Below are positions 32,980-45,331 of a stretch of 64,000 nt of DNA, piece after piece (positions within the stretch are counted from its first letter, which is position 1; the number at the start of each line of letters is the position of its first letter). Position numbers and translations under genes: made by a program. The DNA is taken from positions 1 through 64,000 of the forward strand of contig NZ_AGFF01000008.1 in the NCBI RefSeq assembly GCF_000226215.1, given 5' to 3'. This DNA is from Dietzia alimentaria 72 (GTDB taxonomy: Bacteria > Actinomycetota > Actinomycetes > Mycobacteriales > Mycobacteriaceae). Under the pieces are notes generated by a model, which saw only the letters and a program-made list of their open reading frames with translations, was not told where the DNA came from and ran no database searches.

Positions 32980-34362
32980 GTGAAGAGCACTGTCGAGCAG
33001 CTGAACCCGACCCGGGTCAAGGTCACCGTAGAGGTGCCGTTCGCGGAGCTCGAGCCGGACTTCGCCAAGGCCTACAAGTCGCTTGCCGGCCAGGTCAATA
33101 TTCCGGGCTTCCGTCCGGGTAAGGCCCCGGCCAAGCTCCTCGAGTCGAGGATCGGTCGTCCGGCCGTTCTCGAGCAGGTCATCAACGACATGATCCCGGC
33201 GCGCTACTCCGAGGCCGTCGAGGAGCACGACCTCAAGGTCATGGCGCAGCCCGAGATCGAGGTCACCAAGCTCGAGGACAACGATGTCGTGGAGTTCACG
33301 GCCGAGGTAGACGTGCGTCCCGAGATCACCCTGCCGAAGTTCGGCGACCTCAAGGTCACCGTCGAGGCGCCCGAGTCCGACGACGCGGCTGTCGAGACCG
33401 AGCTCGACAACCTGCGTGCCCGCTTCGGCACCCTGAAGGGCGTCGATCGCGGTGCCACCACCGGGGACTTCCTCTCCGTGGACCTGGCAGCCACCGTCGA
33501 CGGCGAAGCCGTCGAGGAGGCCTCCACGGAGGGCCTGTCGTACGAGCTCGGTTCCGGCACCCTCGTCGACGGACTCGACGACGCGGTCGAGGGGCTCAAG
33601 GCCGGCGAGTCGAAGGAGTTCCCCTCCTCGCTCGTCGCCGGGGACCACGCCGGCAAGGAGGCAGTCATCACCGTGACCGTCCAGTCCGTGAAGGAGCGCG
33701 AGCTCCCCGAGGCGGACGACGAGTTCGCCCAGCTCGCAAGCGAGTTCGACACCCTCGACGAGCTGAAGGCCGACCTCGCTGAGAAGGTCGCCCAGCAGGC
33801 CAAGGCCGGCCTGGCGGGCGAAATCCGCGACAAGGTTCTCGACGCGCTCATGGAGGCCACCGAGGTTCCGACCCCGGAGGCCGTGGTCGACGCCGAGGCC
33901 CACGCTCAGATGCACCAGCTCATCGACCAGTTCGGTGGCGACGCGTCGATCCTGGACCAGGCGCTCGCCGCCGAGGGCACCGACCGCGAGACCTTCGAGG
34001 CCGAAACCCGCGAGGGTGCGGCGCGCGCCATCCGCAGCCAGCTGCTGTTGGACGCTATCGCCGAGGAGAACTCGACCGAGGTCTCGCAGGAGGAACTCAC
34101 TCAGCACATCATGTTCCAGGCCCAGCGCTACGGCATGGACCCGAACCAGTTCGTGCAGCAGATCCAGGGCGCCGGCCAGCTCGGCTCGCTGTTCGCCGAC
34201 GTCCGACGTTCCAAGGCCCTGGCCGACGTGATCGAGCAGGTCTCGGTCAAGGACACCGACGGCAACGCGGTCGACACCAGTGAGTTCTTCGGCACCGGTG
34301 AGGACGAGTCCACCGAGTCCGCCGACGAGGCGAGCGTCGAGGGCGACGACTCCGACGCCTGA
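32980..34362 (+). CDS. tig: Trigger factor chaperone
   Basis: A 460-residue ribosome-bound chaperone and peptidyl-prolyl isomerase. The ribosome-binding N-terminal domain holds the GFRPGKAP signature (about 44-51). The FKBP-like isomerase domain follows (about 150-240), then the helical cradle (to about 430) and a Ser/Glu/Asp-rich tail. It starts with GTG after AGGAG and precedes the clp genes, the classical tig-clpP-clpX order. A hairpin terminator follows. Confidence 0.96.
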   Translation: MKSTVEQLNPTRVKVTVEVPFAELEPDFAKAYKSLAGQVNIPGFRPGKAPAKLLESRIGRPAVLEQVINDMIPARYSEAVEEHDLKVMAQPEIEVTKLEDNDVVEFTAEVDVRPEITLPKFGDLKVTVEAPESDDAAVETELDNLRARFGTLKGVDRGATTGDFLSVDLAATVDGEAVEEASTEGLSYELGSGTLVDGLDDAVEGLKAGESKEFPSSLVAGDHAGKEAVITVTVQSVKERELPEADDEFAQLASEFDTLDELKADLAEKVAQQAKAGLAGEIRDKVLDALMEATEVPTPEAVVDAEAHAQMHQLIDQFGGDASILDQALAAEGTDRETFEAETREGAARAIRSQLLLDAIAEENSTEVSQEELTQHIMFQAQRYGMDPNQFVQQIQGAGQLGSLFADVRRSKALADVIEQVSVKDTDGNAVDTSEFFGTGEDESTESADEASVEGDDSDA

Positions 34363-34392
34363 TCATCGCCGTTTGAAGTTGCGAAGTACCGC

Positions 34393-34433
34393 CCGGGGGC
34401 CGCGGATCACCACACGTGATCCCCGGCCCCCGG
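34393..34433 (+). terminator. Terminator after tig
   Basis: Arms CCGGGGGCCGCGGATCAC and GTGATCCCCGGCCCCCGG pair with one mismatch around a short CACAC loop, 30 bases after the tig stop. There is no long T-run. It separates tig from the clpP operon. The remaining gap to clpP1 shows a GTAACGGATT stretch, but no promoter I can define. Confidence 0.7.
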
Positions 34434-34573
34434 TCAGTATTCCGGGTCGAGTACCAACGCTGAGAGCGAACATCCGCCCCGCCGGGACGGTTCCGTCGGA
34501 GCAGTTGGTTACTGTTTGACGTAACGGATTCCCGGCCGCCGGTCGGCTGGGCGCCGCGTGAGCGGTGAAGACG

Positions 34574-35236
34574 ATGAGCGAAGGTAGGTTCCCCGTGGCC
34601 CACAACGGTTCAGCGGCACAGCCCGGTTCGACGCAGCCCGCCCTCAGTTCGCCCGGATCTCACGGGCTGACCCTCGGAGACTCGGTCTACGAGCGACTCC
34701 TGCAGGAACGGATCATCTTCCTGGGCTCCCAGGTTGACGACGACATCTCCAACCGCCTCTGCGCGCAGATCCTGCTGCTCGCGGCGGAGGACCCCACCCG
34801 CGACATCGCGTTGTACATCAACTCGCCCGGCGGGTCAGTGACCGCAGGCATGGCGATCTACGACACGATGCAGTTCGTCGAGTGTGACGTGGCCACTTAC
34901 GGCATGGGACTTGCCGCCTCGATGGGACAGTTCCTGCTGACCGCGGGCACCAAGGGCAAGCGACACGCATTGCCGCACGCCAAGATCATGATGCATCAGC
35001 CCTCGGCGGGCGTCGGTGGTTCGGCCGCCGATATCGCCATCCAGGCCGAGCAGTACGCCGCCACCAAACGCGAGATGGCAGAGCTGATCGCCTTCCATAC
35101 GGGCCAGTCCTTCGAGCAGATCACTGAGGACTCGGACCGCGACCGGTGGTTCACTGCGGAAGAGGCCAAGGAGTACGGGTTCGTGGACCACGTGATCGCG
35201 CGCGCCTCGCAGACCGGCGGGACCTCTCCGTCGTGA
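34574..35236 (+). CDS. clpP1: ATP-dependent Clp protease proteolytic subunit 1
   Basis: A 220-residue serine peptidase: [20 protein letters not shown], catalytic Ser in [10 protein letters not shown], His in MMHQPSAG, and Asp in the later [13 protein letters not shown]. It forms mixed ClpP1P2 rings in actinobacteria and degrades proteins fed by ClpX or ClpC1. The N-terminus is about 20 residues longer than the mycobacterial protein and would be a propeptide. GTG at 34565 and GTG at 34595 are other possible starts. Confidence 0.95.
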   Translation: MSEGRFPVAHNGSAAQPGSTQPALSSPGSHGLTLGDSVYERLLQERIIFLGSQVDDDISNRLCAQILLLAAEDPTRDIALYINSPGGSVTAGMAIYDTMQFVECDVATYGMGLAASMGQFLLTAGTKGKRHALPHAKIMMHQPSAGVGGSAADIAIQAEQYAATKREMAELIAFHTGQSFEQITEDSDRDRWFTAEEAKEYGFVDHVIARASQTGGTSPS

Positions 35237-35304
35237 TCGAGCCCGCCGCCCACGGGAGCGCTCCCGCAGCCCACCCAGCCCCGCATACGACCACGGAGTC
35301 ACCG

Positions 35305-35928
35305 ATGACCTCACTGCCGACCTCCCGGTACATTCTGCCTTCCTTTGTCGAGCACTCCAGCTACGGCGTCAAGGAGTCCAACCCCTACAACAAGCTGTTC
35401 GAGGAACGCATTATCTTCCTCGGCACCCAGGTGGACGACGCCTCGGCGAACGACATCATGGCCCAACTCCTCGTCCTCGAGGGGCAGGACCCGGACCGTG
35501 ACATCACCATGTACATCAACTCCCCGGGTGGCTCGTTCACCTCGCTCATGGCGATCTACGACACCATGCAGTACGTGCGTCCCGACGTGGTGACCGTGTG
35601 CCTGGGGCAGGCCGCGTCGGCCGCTGCGATCCTGCTCGCGGCGGGTACGCCGGGGAAGCGGGCCGCCCTACCCAATGCCCGCATCCTCATCCACCAGCCC
35701 TCCACCGGCGGTTTCCAGGGCCAGGTCTCCGACCTGGAGATCCAGGCCGCAGAGATCGAGCGCATGCGCCGACTCATGGAGTCCACACTGGCGCAGCACT
35801 CAGGGCGCACCGCTGAGCAGGTCCGCGACGACACGGATCGGGACAAGATCCTCACGGCGGCGGAGGCCAAGGAATACGGGATCATCGACACCGTGTTCGA
35901 CTATCGCAAACTGTCGACGGGCAACTGA
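35305..35928 (+). CDS. clpP2: ATP-dependent Clp protease proteolytic subunit 2
   Basis: A 207-residue ClpP: RYILPSFVEHSSYGVKESNP opening is specific for actinobacterial ClpP2. Catalytic Ser is in CLGQAASAAAI, His in LIHQPSTGG, Asp in DDTDRDKILTA. It pairs with ClpP1 in the active protease. ATG at 35305 gives the usual length. A GTG at 35233 overlaps the clpP1 stop (GTGA) and would add 24 residues of Pro/Ala-rich leader, so coupled translation is possible. Confidence 0.95.
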   Translation: MTSLPTSRYILPSFVEHSSYGVKESNPYNKLFEERIIFLGTQVDDASANDIMAQLLVLEGQDPDRDITMYINSPGGSFTSLMAIYDTMQYVRPDVVTVCLGQAASAAAILLAAGTPGKRAALPNARILIHQPSTGGFQGQVSDLEIQAAEIERMRRLMESTLAQHSGRTAEQVRDDTDRDKILTAAEAKEYGIIDTVFDYRKLSTGN

Positions 35929-35938
35929 CGCCCTGGCG

Positions 35939-35964
35939 GCGCGCCGCAGTAGGTAGCGGCGCGC
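35939..35964 (+). terminator. Hairpin between clpP2 and clpX
   Basis: A perfect nine-base stem (GCGCGCCGC with GCGGCGCGC) around an eight-base loop lies 10 bases after clpP2. It may end the clpP1P2 transcript so that clpX has its own promoter within 35965-36072. Confidence 0.6.
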
Positions 35965-36072
35965 TGTCGGGTCCAATGAACCGATGGCGCTGGGTCGGAT
36001 TTCCTGTCCTCCCCGCGTACCGTCGACTATGGGGTCTGGTCTCGGACCCTGGAATGCGAGGACGTAGAACTC

Positions 36073-37341
36073 ATGGCACGTGTTGGTGAGAGCGGCGACC
36101 TGCTGAAGTGCTCCTTCTGTGGGAAGAGCCAGAAGCAGGTCAAGAAGCTGATCGCCGGTCCCGGGGTCTACATCTGCGACGAGTGCATCGAGTTGTGCAA
36201 CGAGATCATCGAGTCCGAGGTGGACGAGACCCAGACTTCGGCGCTCGAGGAGTTGCCCAAGCCGTCGGAGATCCATGCGTTCCTCGACGAGTACGTGGTC
36301 GGGCAGGACTCCGCCAAGCGGAACCTGGCCGTGGCCGTCTACAACCATTACAAGCGGATCCGGGTGGGCGCGTCGCTCGGCCGCGGCGACGGCGTGGAGC
36401 TGTCCAAGTCCAACATCCTGATGCTCGGTCCTACCGGCTGCGGTAAGACCTATCTCGCTCAGACGCTCGCCAAGATGCTCAACGTGCCGTTCGCGATCGC
36501 CGATGCCACCGCGCTCACTGAGGCCGGCTACGTGGGTGAGGACGTGGAGAACATCCTCCTCAAGCTGATCCAGGCCGCGGACTTCGACACCAAGCGTGCC
36601 GAGATGGGCATCATCTACATCGATGAGGTCGACAAGATCGCCCGCAAGGCGGAGAACCCATCCATCACTCGCGACGTCTCCGGTGAGGGTGTGCAGCAGG
36701 CGCTGCTGAAGATTCTCGAGGGGACCCAGGCGTCGGTGCCGCCACAGGGCGGCCGCAAGCATCCGCACCAGGAGTTCATCCAGATCGACACCTCGAACGT
36801 GCTGTTCATCGTGGCGGGTGCGTTCCAGGGGCTTGAGAAGATCGTCGGCGACCGGGTCGGCCGCAAGGGACTCGGTTTCGGTGCCGAGGTGGCCAGCAAG
36901 TCCGAGCTGGATACCACCGCCAACTTCTCGGAGGTCATGCCTGAAGACCTGGTCAAGTTCGGCCTCATCCCAGAGTTCATCGGTCGCCTGCCTGTGGTGG
37001 CAACCGTGACCAGCCTGGACCGTGAGGCGCTGGTCAATATCCTCTCTGAACCCAAGAACGCACTGGTCAAGCAGTACGCTCGGCTTTTCGAGATGGACGG
37101 TGTAGAGCTCGAGTTCACGGACGATGCCCTGGAGGCTGTGGCCGACCAGGCCATCCTGCGGGGCACCGGCGCCCGCGGGCTGCGGGCGATCATGGAAGAG
37201 GTCCTCCTGCCGGTGATGTACGACATCCCGGGTCGCGACGACGTGGCCCGCGTGGTGGTCACCGGTGAGACGGTACGTCACAATGTCCTGCCGACGATCG
37301 TTCCGTTCTCCGACGAGGAGCTCCGCGAGCGCTCGGCCTGA
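36073..37341 (+). CDS. clpX: ATP-dependent Clp protease ATP-binding subunit ClpX
   Basis: A 422-residue AAA+ unfoldase. The N-terminal zinc-binding domain has CSFCGK and CDECIELC. The ATPase shows Walker A GPTGCGKT, pore loop GYVGEDVE, Walker [10 protein letters not shown], the [16 protein letters not shown] box and sensor regions. An IGF-type loop for ClpP docking fits [15 protein letters not shown]. It feeds ClpP1P2. Confidence 0.97.
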   Translation: MARVGESGDLLKCSFCGKSQKQVKKLIAGPGVYICDECIELCNEIIESEVDETQTSALEELPKPSEIHAFLDEYVVGQDSAKRNLAVAVYNHYKRIRVGASLGRGDGVELSKSNILMLGPTGCGKTYLAQTLAKMLNVPFAIADATALTEAGYVGEDVENILLKLIQAADFDTKRAEMGIIYIDEVDKIARKAENPSITRDVSGEGVQQALLKILEGTQASVPPQGGRKHPHQEFIQIDTSNVLFIVAGAFQGLEKIVGDRVGRKGLGFGAEVASKSELDTTANFSEVMPEDLVKFGLIPEFIGRLPVVATVTSLDREALVNILSEPKNALVKQYARLFEMDGVELEFTDDALEAVADQAILRGTGARGLRAIMEEVLLPVMYDIPGRDDVARVVVTGETVRHNVLPTIVPFSDEELRERSA

Positions 37342-37359
37342 GCATCCCGACAACACCTA

Positions 37360-37398
37360 CACGAGTCGGCCCCCGCCCAGGGCGGGGGCCGATTCGTG
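37360..37398 (+). terminator. Terminator after clpX
   Basis: A long hairpin: CACGAGTCGGCCCCCGCCC pairs with the matching downstream arm ending CCGATTCGTG, nearly perfect over 18 bases with a tiny loop. It starts 19 bases beyond the clpX stop. Confidence 0.8.
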
Positions 37399-37547
37399 TG
37401 TCCGGTCTCAAGGTGCGCAGTCGTCGGACTTGAGGTGTGCACACACCACGGCCTGCAAGATCGGTTCGCGAGCTCGTTAGCTTGCGATAGCTATAGTCTG
37501 AGGCGACTGGTCATACTGATGGCCGGTAGTTCATTGAAGGTTGTGCG

Positions 37548-37709
37548 ATGTTCGACTTGTCAGCAGGATCGGTAGGGCAGATGTCCGCGGAGTTCCACGA
37601 GTGGATCCAGACTGGGAACCTGCCGCCGTTTACCATCCTCGGGGCTTTCATGTCGGCCAGCCTCGCTCTGGTAGCCGGGGTAGGCCACGCGCTAACCACC
37701 GGCAGTTGA
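37548..37709 (+). CDS. Small 53-residue membrane-like protein
   Basis: A short ORF, beginning MFDLSAGSVGQMSAEFHEWI, with GAAGG seven bases before the ATG. The first half is amphipathic. The second half is a single hydrophobic helix (FTILGAFMSASLALVAGVGH), then a short polar end. The size, acidic/amphipathic start and lack of signal peptide recall the tiny porins of corynebacteria, but there is no sequence match I can claim. It stands alone between the clpX terminator and a convergent gene. Coding status is moderate: good ribosome site and codon use, no known family. Confidence 0.5.
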   Translation: MFDLSAGSVGQMSAEFHEWIQTGNLPPFTILGAFMSASLALVAGVGHALTTGS

Positions 37710-37758
37710 GTCGGCGGTGCTCCGAAAGCCGCCGGTCCGCTTCTCGGGTCGGCGGCTA

Positions 37759-38715
37759 TCAAGCCTGTCTATCGGCCCATCGTCCCGGGTCGGTGTCGAG
37801 CGCGTCGCGATCCCACTTGCCGAGTTCTGCTGCAGCCTCGTAGGTGGTGTGCAAGAACTCACGTACCGTCTTTTCAGGATCTGTCGCGGTGCGTACCGCC
37901 TCGTACGGCAGTAGGAACTGTCCGAATTCCTCGCTGTAGAACGCCCCCTCCGGTCCGACCGGGTACTCGGAGAAGCCATCCGGCGTCGGGTAGGCGTAGG
38001 AGTAGAAGGCGCCCTCATCCCCGCCACCGGGCCAGAAGCCACAGCTGCTGAGCTCGTGGGAATATCCCTCCACCATCACCCAGTCGCCGCAGTTCGGAGC
38101 CCCACCGGGATGGGTGGGGGCGGTCCGGCCGGAGAACCTGGTGCAGGCCAGGTCGAATGAGCCCCAGAAGAAGTGCACAGGGCTGACTTTGCCCAGGAAG
38201 TGCGTACGGAACTCCTGCATCACCCCGTCCGCGGCGATGAGCTGACGCCAGAACAGGTTCGCGGCCTCGGGATTGTACGAGTTGTGCACGCGGTCCTCGG
38301 CAAAAGGGATGGCCGGGTCGACTTCGTTCGGAGTCGCACTGATCTCTATGCCGACCCCCAGCTCCGACAGGGCAGCAAACACCTCGGAGTGGAAGTCCGC
38401 AACGGTTTTGGGCTCAAGTGCGACATGCCGAGTGCCGCCGCTGCTAGTCCGGATGTGCAACCGGTGGTCGATGAAGTCGAACTCGATCTCGAAGACTCCC
38501 AGTTCGTACGGGATCGCCGAGGTGGTGAGTCCCCGGGGACTGACGTAAAGCGTGACATTCCACCAGTGACTGACCAGCGTGGTTTTTACCAGTCGGATCT
38601 TGCCGATGATCTGGGTCCACATGTGTAGCGTGTCGCGAGTGTCAGTCCACTCGTCTACCCGCAGGGCGGGCCAGCGCTGGCCCTGACCCGCTGATTTCTG
38701 TGCATTTGTGCTCAT
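37759..38715 (-). CDS. DUF5996-like protein
   Basis: A 318-residue cytosolic protein with many Trp, Phe and Tyr residues: RWPALRVDEWTDTRDTLHMWTQIIGKIRL, HWWNVTLYVSPRGLTTSAIPY, and VHFFWGSFDLACTRFSGR. These segments are typical of the DUF5996 family. No catalytic function is known. The start at 38715 is chosen after AGGCACC; a longer reading has no better site. It is followed upstream on the same strand by a small GNAT gene, 40 bases away, and may share its transcript. Confidence 0.8.
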   Translation of the reverse strand: MSTNAQKSAGQGQRWPALRVDEWTDTRDTLHMWTQIIGKIRLVKTTLVSHWWNVTLYVSPRGLTTSAIPYELGVFEIEFDFIDHRLHIRTSSGGTRHVALEPKTVADFHSEVFAALSELGVGIEISATPNEVDPAIPFAEDRVHNSYNPEAANLFWRQLIAADGVMQEFRTHFLGKVSPVHFFWGSFDLACTRFSGRTAPTHPGGAPNCGDWVMVEGYSHELSSCGFWPGGGDEGAFYSYAYPTPDGFSEYPVGPEGAFYSEEFGQFLLPYEAVRTATDPEKTVREFLHTTYEAAAELGKWDRDALDTDPGRWADRQA

Positions 38716-38755
38716 AAGGTGCCTCCGGTGCGCTTCGAGGTGCTTTCGACCACGA

Positions 38756-39103
38756 TCAGGCGGTCGAGTTCTTGACCGCACGATGGGCGGCCGGGGTTAC
38801 CGGGTCGGCGATGTCAGCGAAGTCATCGTGCTTCTCCAGATAGCGCGCCACGAAGGGGCAGATCGGCACGATTCGCTGACCCGCGCCGCGGGTCTCGGCC
38901 AGTGCGAAGGCAATTAACGTGCTGGCCAGGCCCCGTCCGGCGTACTGCTCGCCGATTTCTGTGTGGTAGAAGATGCGCTGCTCGTCGTGGTCGACATATT
39001 GAGTGAACCCGGCCACGTCACCACCGACGACGACTTCGAAACGCTTCTTCTCGGGAGCGTCACGGACCACCGGTTCGGTGGACTCGGAATTGCTCTGCGT
39101 CAC
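38756..39103 (-). CDS. Small GNAT-type N-acetyltransferase
   Basis: A 115-residue protein of the small GCN5-related group: FTQYVDHDEQRIFYHTEIGEQYAGRGLASTLIAFAL contains the acetyl-CoA pyrophosphate loop (QYAGRGLA). The C-terminal IVPICPFVARYLEKHDDF matches the usual YidJ/Gtl3-like ending. The polar first 20 residues are variable. Acceptor unknown. Confidence 0.88.
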   Translation of the reverse strand: MTQSNSESTEPVVRDAPEKKRFEVVVGGDVAGFTQYVDHDEQRIFYHTEIGEQYAGRGLASTLIAFALAETRGAGQRIVPICPFVARYLEKHDDFADIADPVTPAAHRAVKNSTA

Positions 39104-39191
39104 TGTCGTACTCCTTTGTCTGGCGATCAGGGGAGTGGGAACAGACTGCGCTTCAACTAGACGTGTCGCTTCCGGTCAGGAGCGTCACGAC

Positions 39192-40963
<1,772 letters not shown>

Positions 40964-41024
40964 TCGGCCGGCCAGGGCCGACGGCGCGTTCTCGACCCGG
41001 GAGTACACGGCCTAGGATGGTGGG

Positions 41025-43736
41025 GTGACGACTCCAGCTTCTGCCCCCTCGAACGCCGACCGCGCGGACTCCCTGCCCGCCTCCTGGAATCCAGGCGAGG
41101 TGGAGGCCGAGCTCTATCAACGCTGGGTAGATGCCGGCTACTTCCAGGCTGACTCGTCCAGCGACAAACCCGGCTACTCGGTGGTGTTGCCGCCGCCGAA
41201 CGTGACGGGCAGTCTGCACATGGGACACGCGCTTGACCACACCCTCATGGATATCCTGACGCGGCGAAAGCGTATGCAGGGATTCGAAGTCCTGTGGCTG
41301 CCAGGAATGGATCATGCGGGGATCGCCACGCAGACTCTGGTCGATCGCAATCTCCGCGAGAAGGGCGTCGACCGTCATGAGATCGGTCGAGAGGCGTTCA
41401 TCGAGAAAGTCTGGGAGTGGAAGCGCGAGTCCGGAGGCACCATAGGGAAGCAGATGCGTCGCCTCGGCGACGGCGTCGACTGGTCCCGTGAGCGGTTCAC
41501 TCTCGATGACGGCCTCTCGCGGGCTGTCCAGACCATCTTCAAAGAACTCTACGACCACGGTTTGATCTATCGCGCGGAGCGACTGGTCAACTGGTCGCCG
41601 TCGCTCCAGACCGCCATCTCCGACATCGAGGTCAGGTACTCCGACGTCGAGGGCGAGCTAATCAGTTTTCGCTACGGTTCGATGAACGACTCCGAGCCGC
41701 ACCTGGTGGTGGCCACGACCCGGCTCGAGACGATGCTCGGTGACACCGCGATCGCGGTCCATCCCGAGGATGAGCGCTACAAGCACCTGGTGGGCACCGA
41801 GATCGCGCATCCGTTCCGCGACGGGTGGACGATGCGAGTGGTAGCGGACGACTACGTTGATCCCGAATTCGGTACCGGCGCGGTCAAGGTCACGCCCGCA
41901 CACGACCCCAACGACTTCGCGATCGGCCAGCGCCATGGGCTCGAGATGCCCACGATCATGGATTCCACCGGCCACATCACCGGCACAGCGACCCGCTACG
42001 ACGGAATGGACCGGTTCGAGGCCCGCAAGGCCGTCCGCGAGGATCTCGCCGAGCAGGGACGGATCGTCAAGGAAGTGCGCCCCTACATTCATTCAGTGGG
42101 CCACTCGGAGCGCTCCGGCGAGCCGATCGAACCGCGGCTGTCACTCCAATGGTGGGTCCGGGTCGAGAACCTGGCGGCGATGGCGGGGGATGCCGTGCGC
42201 GACGGCGACACTGTCATCCACCCGAAGAGTCAGGAGCCGCGCTGGTTCGACTGGGTTGATGACATGCACGACTGGTGCATCTCGCGCCAGCTGTGGTGGG
42301 GCCACCGGATTCCGATCTGGTACGGCCCGGAGGGCGAGGTCGTGTGCGTGGGCCCCGACGAGGACGTGCCCGCCGGGTATACCCAGGATGAGGACGTTCT
42401 CGACACGTGGTTCTCATCTGGTCTCTGGCCGTTCTCCACCATGGGCTGGCCAGACAAGACCGCGGACATCGAGCGGTTCTATCCGACGTCGGTGCTGGTC
42501 ACCGGCTACGACATCTTGTTCTTCTGGGTGGCGCGGATGATGATGTTCGGCACGTTCGTGGGTCGCACGCTGACCGGGGATACCGCGGCGCCCGGTCCGG
42601 TGCCGTTCACCGACGTATTCCTCCACGGGCTCGTCCGGGACGAGCACGGTCAGAAGATGTCCAAGTCGAAGGGTAACGGCATCGACCCGCTGGACTGGGT
42701 TGACCGCTTCGGCGCAGACGCCCTGCGCTTCACCCTCGCCCGTGGTGCCAATCCGGGCGGTGACCTCTCGGTCGGCGACGACGCCGCGCAGGCGTCGAGA
42801 AACTTCGCCACCAAATTATTCAACGCCACCCGCTTCGCGCTGATGAACGGAGCGCAGGTTGGCGAAGTGCCGGGGGTGGAGGCGCTGACCGACGCGGACC
42901 GCTGGATACTGCATCGCTTGGGCGAGGTGCGGGTGTCCGTCGACGGCGACCTGGATCGATACGAGTTCTCCAAGGCCTGCGAGACGCTCTATCACTTCGC
43001 GTGGGATGAGGTCTGCGACTGGTACCTCGAGCTCGCGAAGGTCCAGTTCGGCAACGACGATGAGACGCGAGCCTCTGAGCGGGCCGAGAACACCCGTCTC
43101 GTCCTGGGCCATGTCCTTGACGTAGTGCTGCGGATGCTGCACCCGGTGATCCCGTTCGTCACCGAGACCCTGTGGACGGCGCTGACCGGGGGCGAGTCCG
43201 TGGTGATCGCGGACTGGCCCACCGACGTGGTGCCCTCCGACGATGCGCAACAGCCCGTCCGCCGCGTCGACGACGCGCAGGCACTCATCACCGAGATCCG
43301 CCGTTTCCGCTCGGACCAGGGGCTCAAGCCCGGCCAACGAGTTCCGGCGCGCATCTCCGGCGTCGACCAGGCGGACCTGCCGACGGACCTGCTCGATCAG
43401 GTGTCCGCATTGGCTCGTCTCACCCCGGCGGCGGACGACTTCACCGCCACGGCCTCGTTGGAGGTCCGCCTCGCGCTCTCGACGGTGGGCGTCGAGATCG
43501 ACACGTCCGGGACCATCGACCTGGCGGCTGAGCGTCGTCGACTGGAGAAGGATCTGGCGGCCGCCCACAAGGAACTCGAGTCGACGGGTGCGAAGCTGGG
43601 GAACGAGGCGTTCCTGGGCAAGGCCCCGGATCACGTAGTGGAGAAGATTCGTAAGCGACGTGATCGCGCGGAGAGCGAGGTCGACCGAATCACCGTGCGT
43701 CTCCAGTCGATGCCTTCCGACAGTGGGTCCAAGTGA
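41025..43736 (+). CDS. valS: Valyl-tRNA synthetase
   Basis: A 903-residue class I synthetase. The nucleotide-binding HMGH and KMSKSKGNG motifs, the editing domain (about 190-330 with [16 protein letters not shown]), WWVRVENLA and [11 protein letters not shown], and a C-terminal coiled-coil arm ([19 protein letters not shown]) are all present. It charges tRNA-Val. GTG start. The stop overlaps folC by GTGA. Confidence 0.97.
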   Translation: MTTPASAPSNADRADSLPASWNPGEVEAELYQRWVDAGYFQADSSSDKPGYSVVLPPPNVTGSLHMGHALDHTLMDILTRRKRMQGFEVLWLPGMDHAGIATQTLVDRNLREKGVDRHEIGREAFIEKVWEWKRESGGTIGKQMRRLGDGVDWSRERFTLDDGLSRAVQTIFKELYDHGLIYRAERLVNWSPSLQTAISDIEVRYSDVEGELISFRYGSMNDSEPHLVVATTRLETMLGDTAIAVHPEDERYKHLVGTEIAHPFRDGWTMRVVADDYVDPEFGTGAVKVTPAHDPNDFAIGQRHGLEMPTIMDSTGHITGTATRYDGMDRFEARKAVREDLAEQGRIVKEVRPYIHSVGHSERSGEPIEPRLSLQWWVRVENLAAMAGDAVRDGDTVIHPKSQEPRWFDWVDDMHDWCISRQLWWGHRIPIWYGPEGEVVCVGPDEDVPAGYTQDEDVLDTWFSSGLWPFSTMGWPDKTADIERFYPTSVLVTGYDILFFWVARMMMFGTFVGRTLTGDTAAPGPVPFTDVFLHGLVRDEHGQKMSKSKGNGIDPLDWVDRFGADALRFTLARGANPGGDLSVGDDAAQASRNFATKLFNATRFALMNGAQVGEVPGVEALTDADRWILHRLGEVRVSVDGDLDRYEFSKACETLYHFAWDEVCDWYLELAKVQFGNDDETRASERAENTRLVLGHVLDVVLRMLHPVIPFVTETLWTALTGGESVVIADWPTDVVPSDDAQQPVRRVDDAQALITEIRRFRSDQGLKPGQRVPARISGVDQADLPTDLLDQVSALARLTPAADDFTATASLEVRLALSTVGVEIDTSGTIDLAAERRRLEKDLAAAHKELESTGAKLGNEAFLGKAPDHVVEKIRKRRDRAESEVDRITVRLQSMPSDSGSK

Positions 43737-45331
43737 GCGGGCGGCAGTGGCTCCCGCCGCACGATCCGGAGGAGGGGTGGGACGCCCCGACCGAGGAGGA
43801 CGTGGCCGAGATGCTCGGCGAGGACGGTCTCGTCGCGGGCGTCTCGCTCGGGGGACCGATCCCCGGAGACGAAGAGTATGAGGGCGACGACCATCTTCCG
43901 CCGCGCCCGATACCGGAGGTCGGAAGCCCGGAGTGGCAAGCCGACACCGCGGAACTCGTGGCGGTGGAGGAGGAGTTGGCCACCCGGTGGCCGGAGTCCA
44001 AACTCGAGCCGAGCCTGGACCGTATCGCGGAGCTCACAGGGGTGCTCGGGGACCCGCAGCATGCCTACCCCGTGGTCCACGTGGCCGGCACCAACGGGAA
44101 GACCTCCGTCACCCGGATGGTCGATGCGCTTCTGCGCGCGCTGCACCAGCGCACCGGACGTAACTCGAGTCCTCACCTGCAGTCCGTCATCGAACGCATC
44201 GCCCTGGACGGCGAGCCGATCACGGCCCGGACCTTCGTGGACACCTACCGCGAGCTGCAGCCCTATCTGGAGCTGGTCGACCAACGGTCCGAGGCCGCTG
44301 GCGGGCCGCGCATGAGCTACTTCGAGGTGATCACGGCGATGGCGTTCGCGGCGTTCGCCGATGCCCCGGTGGACGTGGCCGTGGTGGAGACCGGAATGGG
44401 AGGGACCTGGGACGCCACCAACGTCGTCCACCCGGCGGTCGCTGTGGTGACCCCCATCGGTCTGGACCACACCGAGTACCTGGGCGAGGACCTGGAGACG
44501 ATCGCCGGTGAAAAGGCGGGGATCATCCAGCCCGGCCCTCAGGACGAGCTGTTGCCGCGTGACCCGATCGCGGTGATCGGGCGCCAAGAACCTGAGGCGA
44601 TGGAGGTTCTCATCCGTCGAGCGACGGAGGTCGGCGCGATCGTGGCCCGCCTGGGCTCGGAGTTCGACGTGACCGAGCGTCGGCTTGCCGTTGGAGGACA
44701 GCAGCTGACGCTGCGTGGCCTCGGTGGCGAGTACACAGACGTGTTCCTGCCCCTGTTCGGAGTGCACCAGGCAGAGAATGCGGCCACCGCCCTCGCGGCC
44801 GTCGAGGCATTCTTCGGCGCCGGTCCCGACAGGATGTTGGACCCGGAACTGATCCGTGCCGGATTCGCCGCGGTCGATAACCCGGGACGTCTGGAGCGGC
44901 TGAGCTCCAGTCCGACCGTCCTGGTCGACGCGGCACACAACGGTCACGGTGGCCGCGCGCTCGCCAAGGCCGTCACCTCCGAGTTCGACTTCAAGCGACT
45001 GGTCGCCGTTGTGGCGATGCTCGATGGCAAGGACGCCGACGCGTTCCTCACGGCCCTGGAACCAGTGGTGGAGGAAGTCGTGGTGACCCGCGCGGCGTCC
45101 GCGCGCGCGATGCCGCTGGACGAACTCGCACTCGTCGCCGAGGAGCGGTTCACGGCCCAGCGGGTCCACGTGGTGGACTCGCTGCCTGACGCGGTCAGTG
45201 CCGCCCTCGACCTGGTCGGGGTCCCGGACCCGACCGCAGACGACGACGTCTCGGGAGTCGGTGTGCTCGTCACCGGCTCCGTGGTGACTGCTGGAGCCGC
45301 ACGGAGTCTGTTCGGAAAGGACGCGCAGTGA
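43733..45331 (+). CDS. folC: Folylpolyglutamate synthase/dihydrofolate synthase
   Basis: A 532-residue Mur-ligase-family enzyme that glutamylates folates. The ATP loop is [14 protein letters not shown]; the [14 protein letters not shown] box and late [12 protein letters not shown] are diagnostic. The N-terminus has about 75 additional acidic, proline-rich residues before the catalytic core, starting from the GTG that overlaps the valS stop. An internal start near the [16 protein letters not shown] segment would remove it. Coupled with valS and DUF4233 as in mycobacteria. Confidence 0.94.
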   Translation: MSGRQWLPPHDPEEGWDAPTEEDVAEMLGEDGLVAGVSLGGPIPGDEEYEGDDHLPPRPIPEVGSPEWQADTAELVAVEEELATRWPESKLEPSLDRIAELTGVLGDPQHAYPVVHVAGTNGKTSVTRMVDALLRALHQRTGRNSSPHLQSVIERIALDGEPITARTFVDTYRELQPYLELVDQRSEAAGGPRMSYFEVITAMAFAAFADAPVDVAVVETGMGGTWDATNVVHPAVAVVTPIGLDHTEYLGEDLETIAGEKAGIIQPGPQDELLPRDPIAVIGRQEPEAMEVLIRRATEVGAIVARLGSEFDVTERRLAVGGQQLTLRGLGGEYTDVFLPLFGVHQAENAATALAAVEAFFGAGPDRMLDPELIRAGFAAVDNPGRLERLSSSPTVLVDAAHNGHGGRALAKAVTSEFDFKRLVAVVAMLDGKDADAFLTALEPVVEEVVVTRAASARAMPLDELALVAEERFTAQRVHVVDSLPDAVSAALDLVGVPDPTADDDVSGVGVLVTGSVVTAGAARSLFGKDAQ

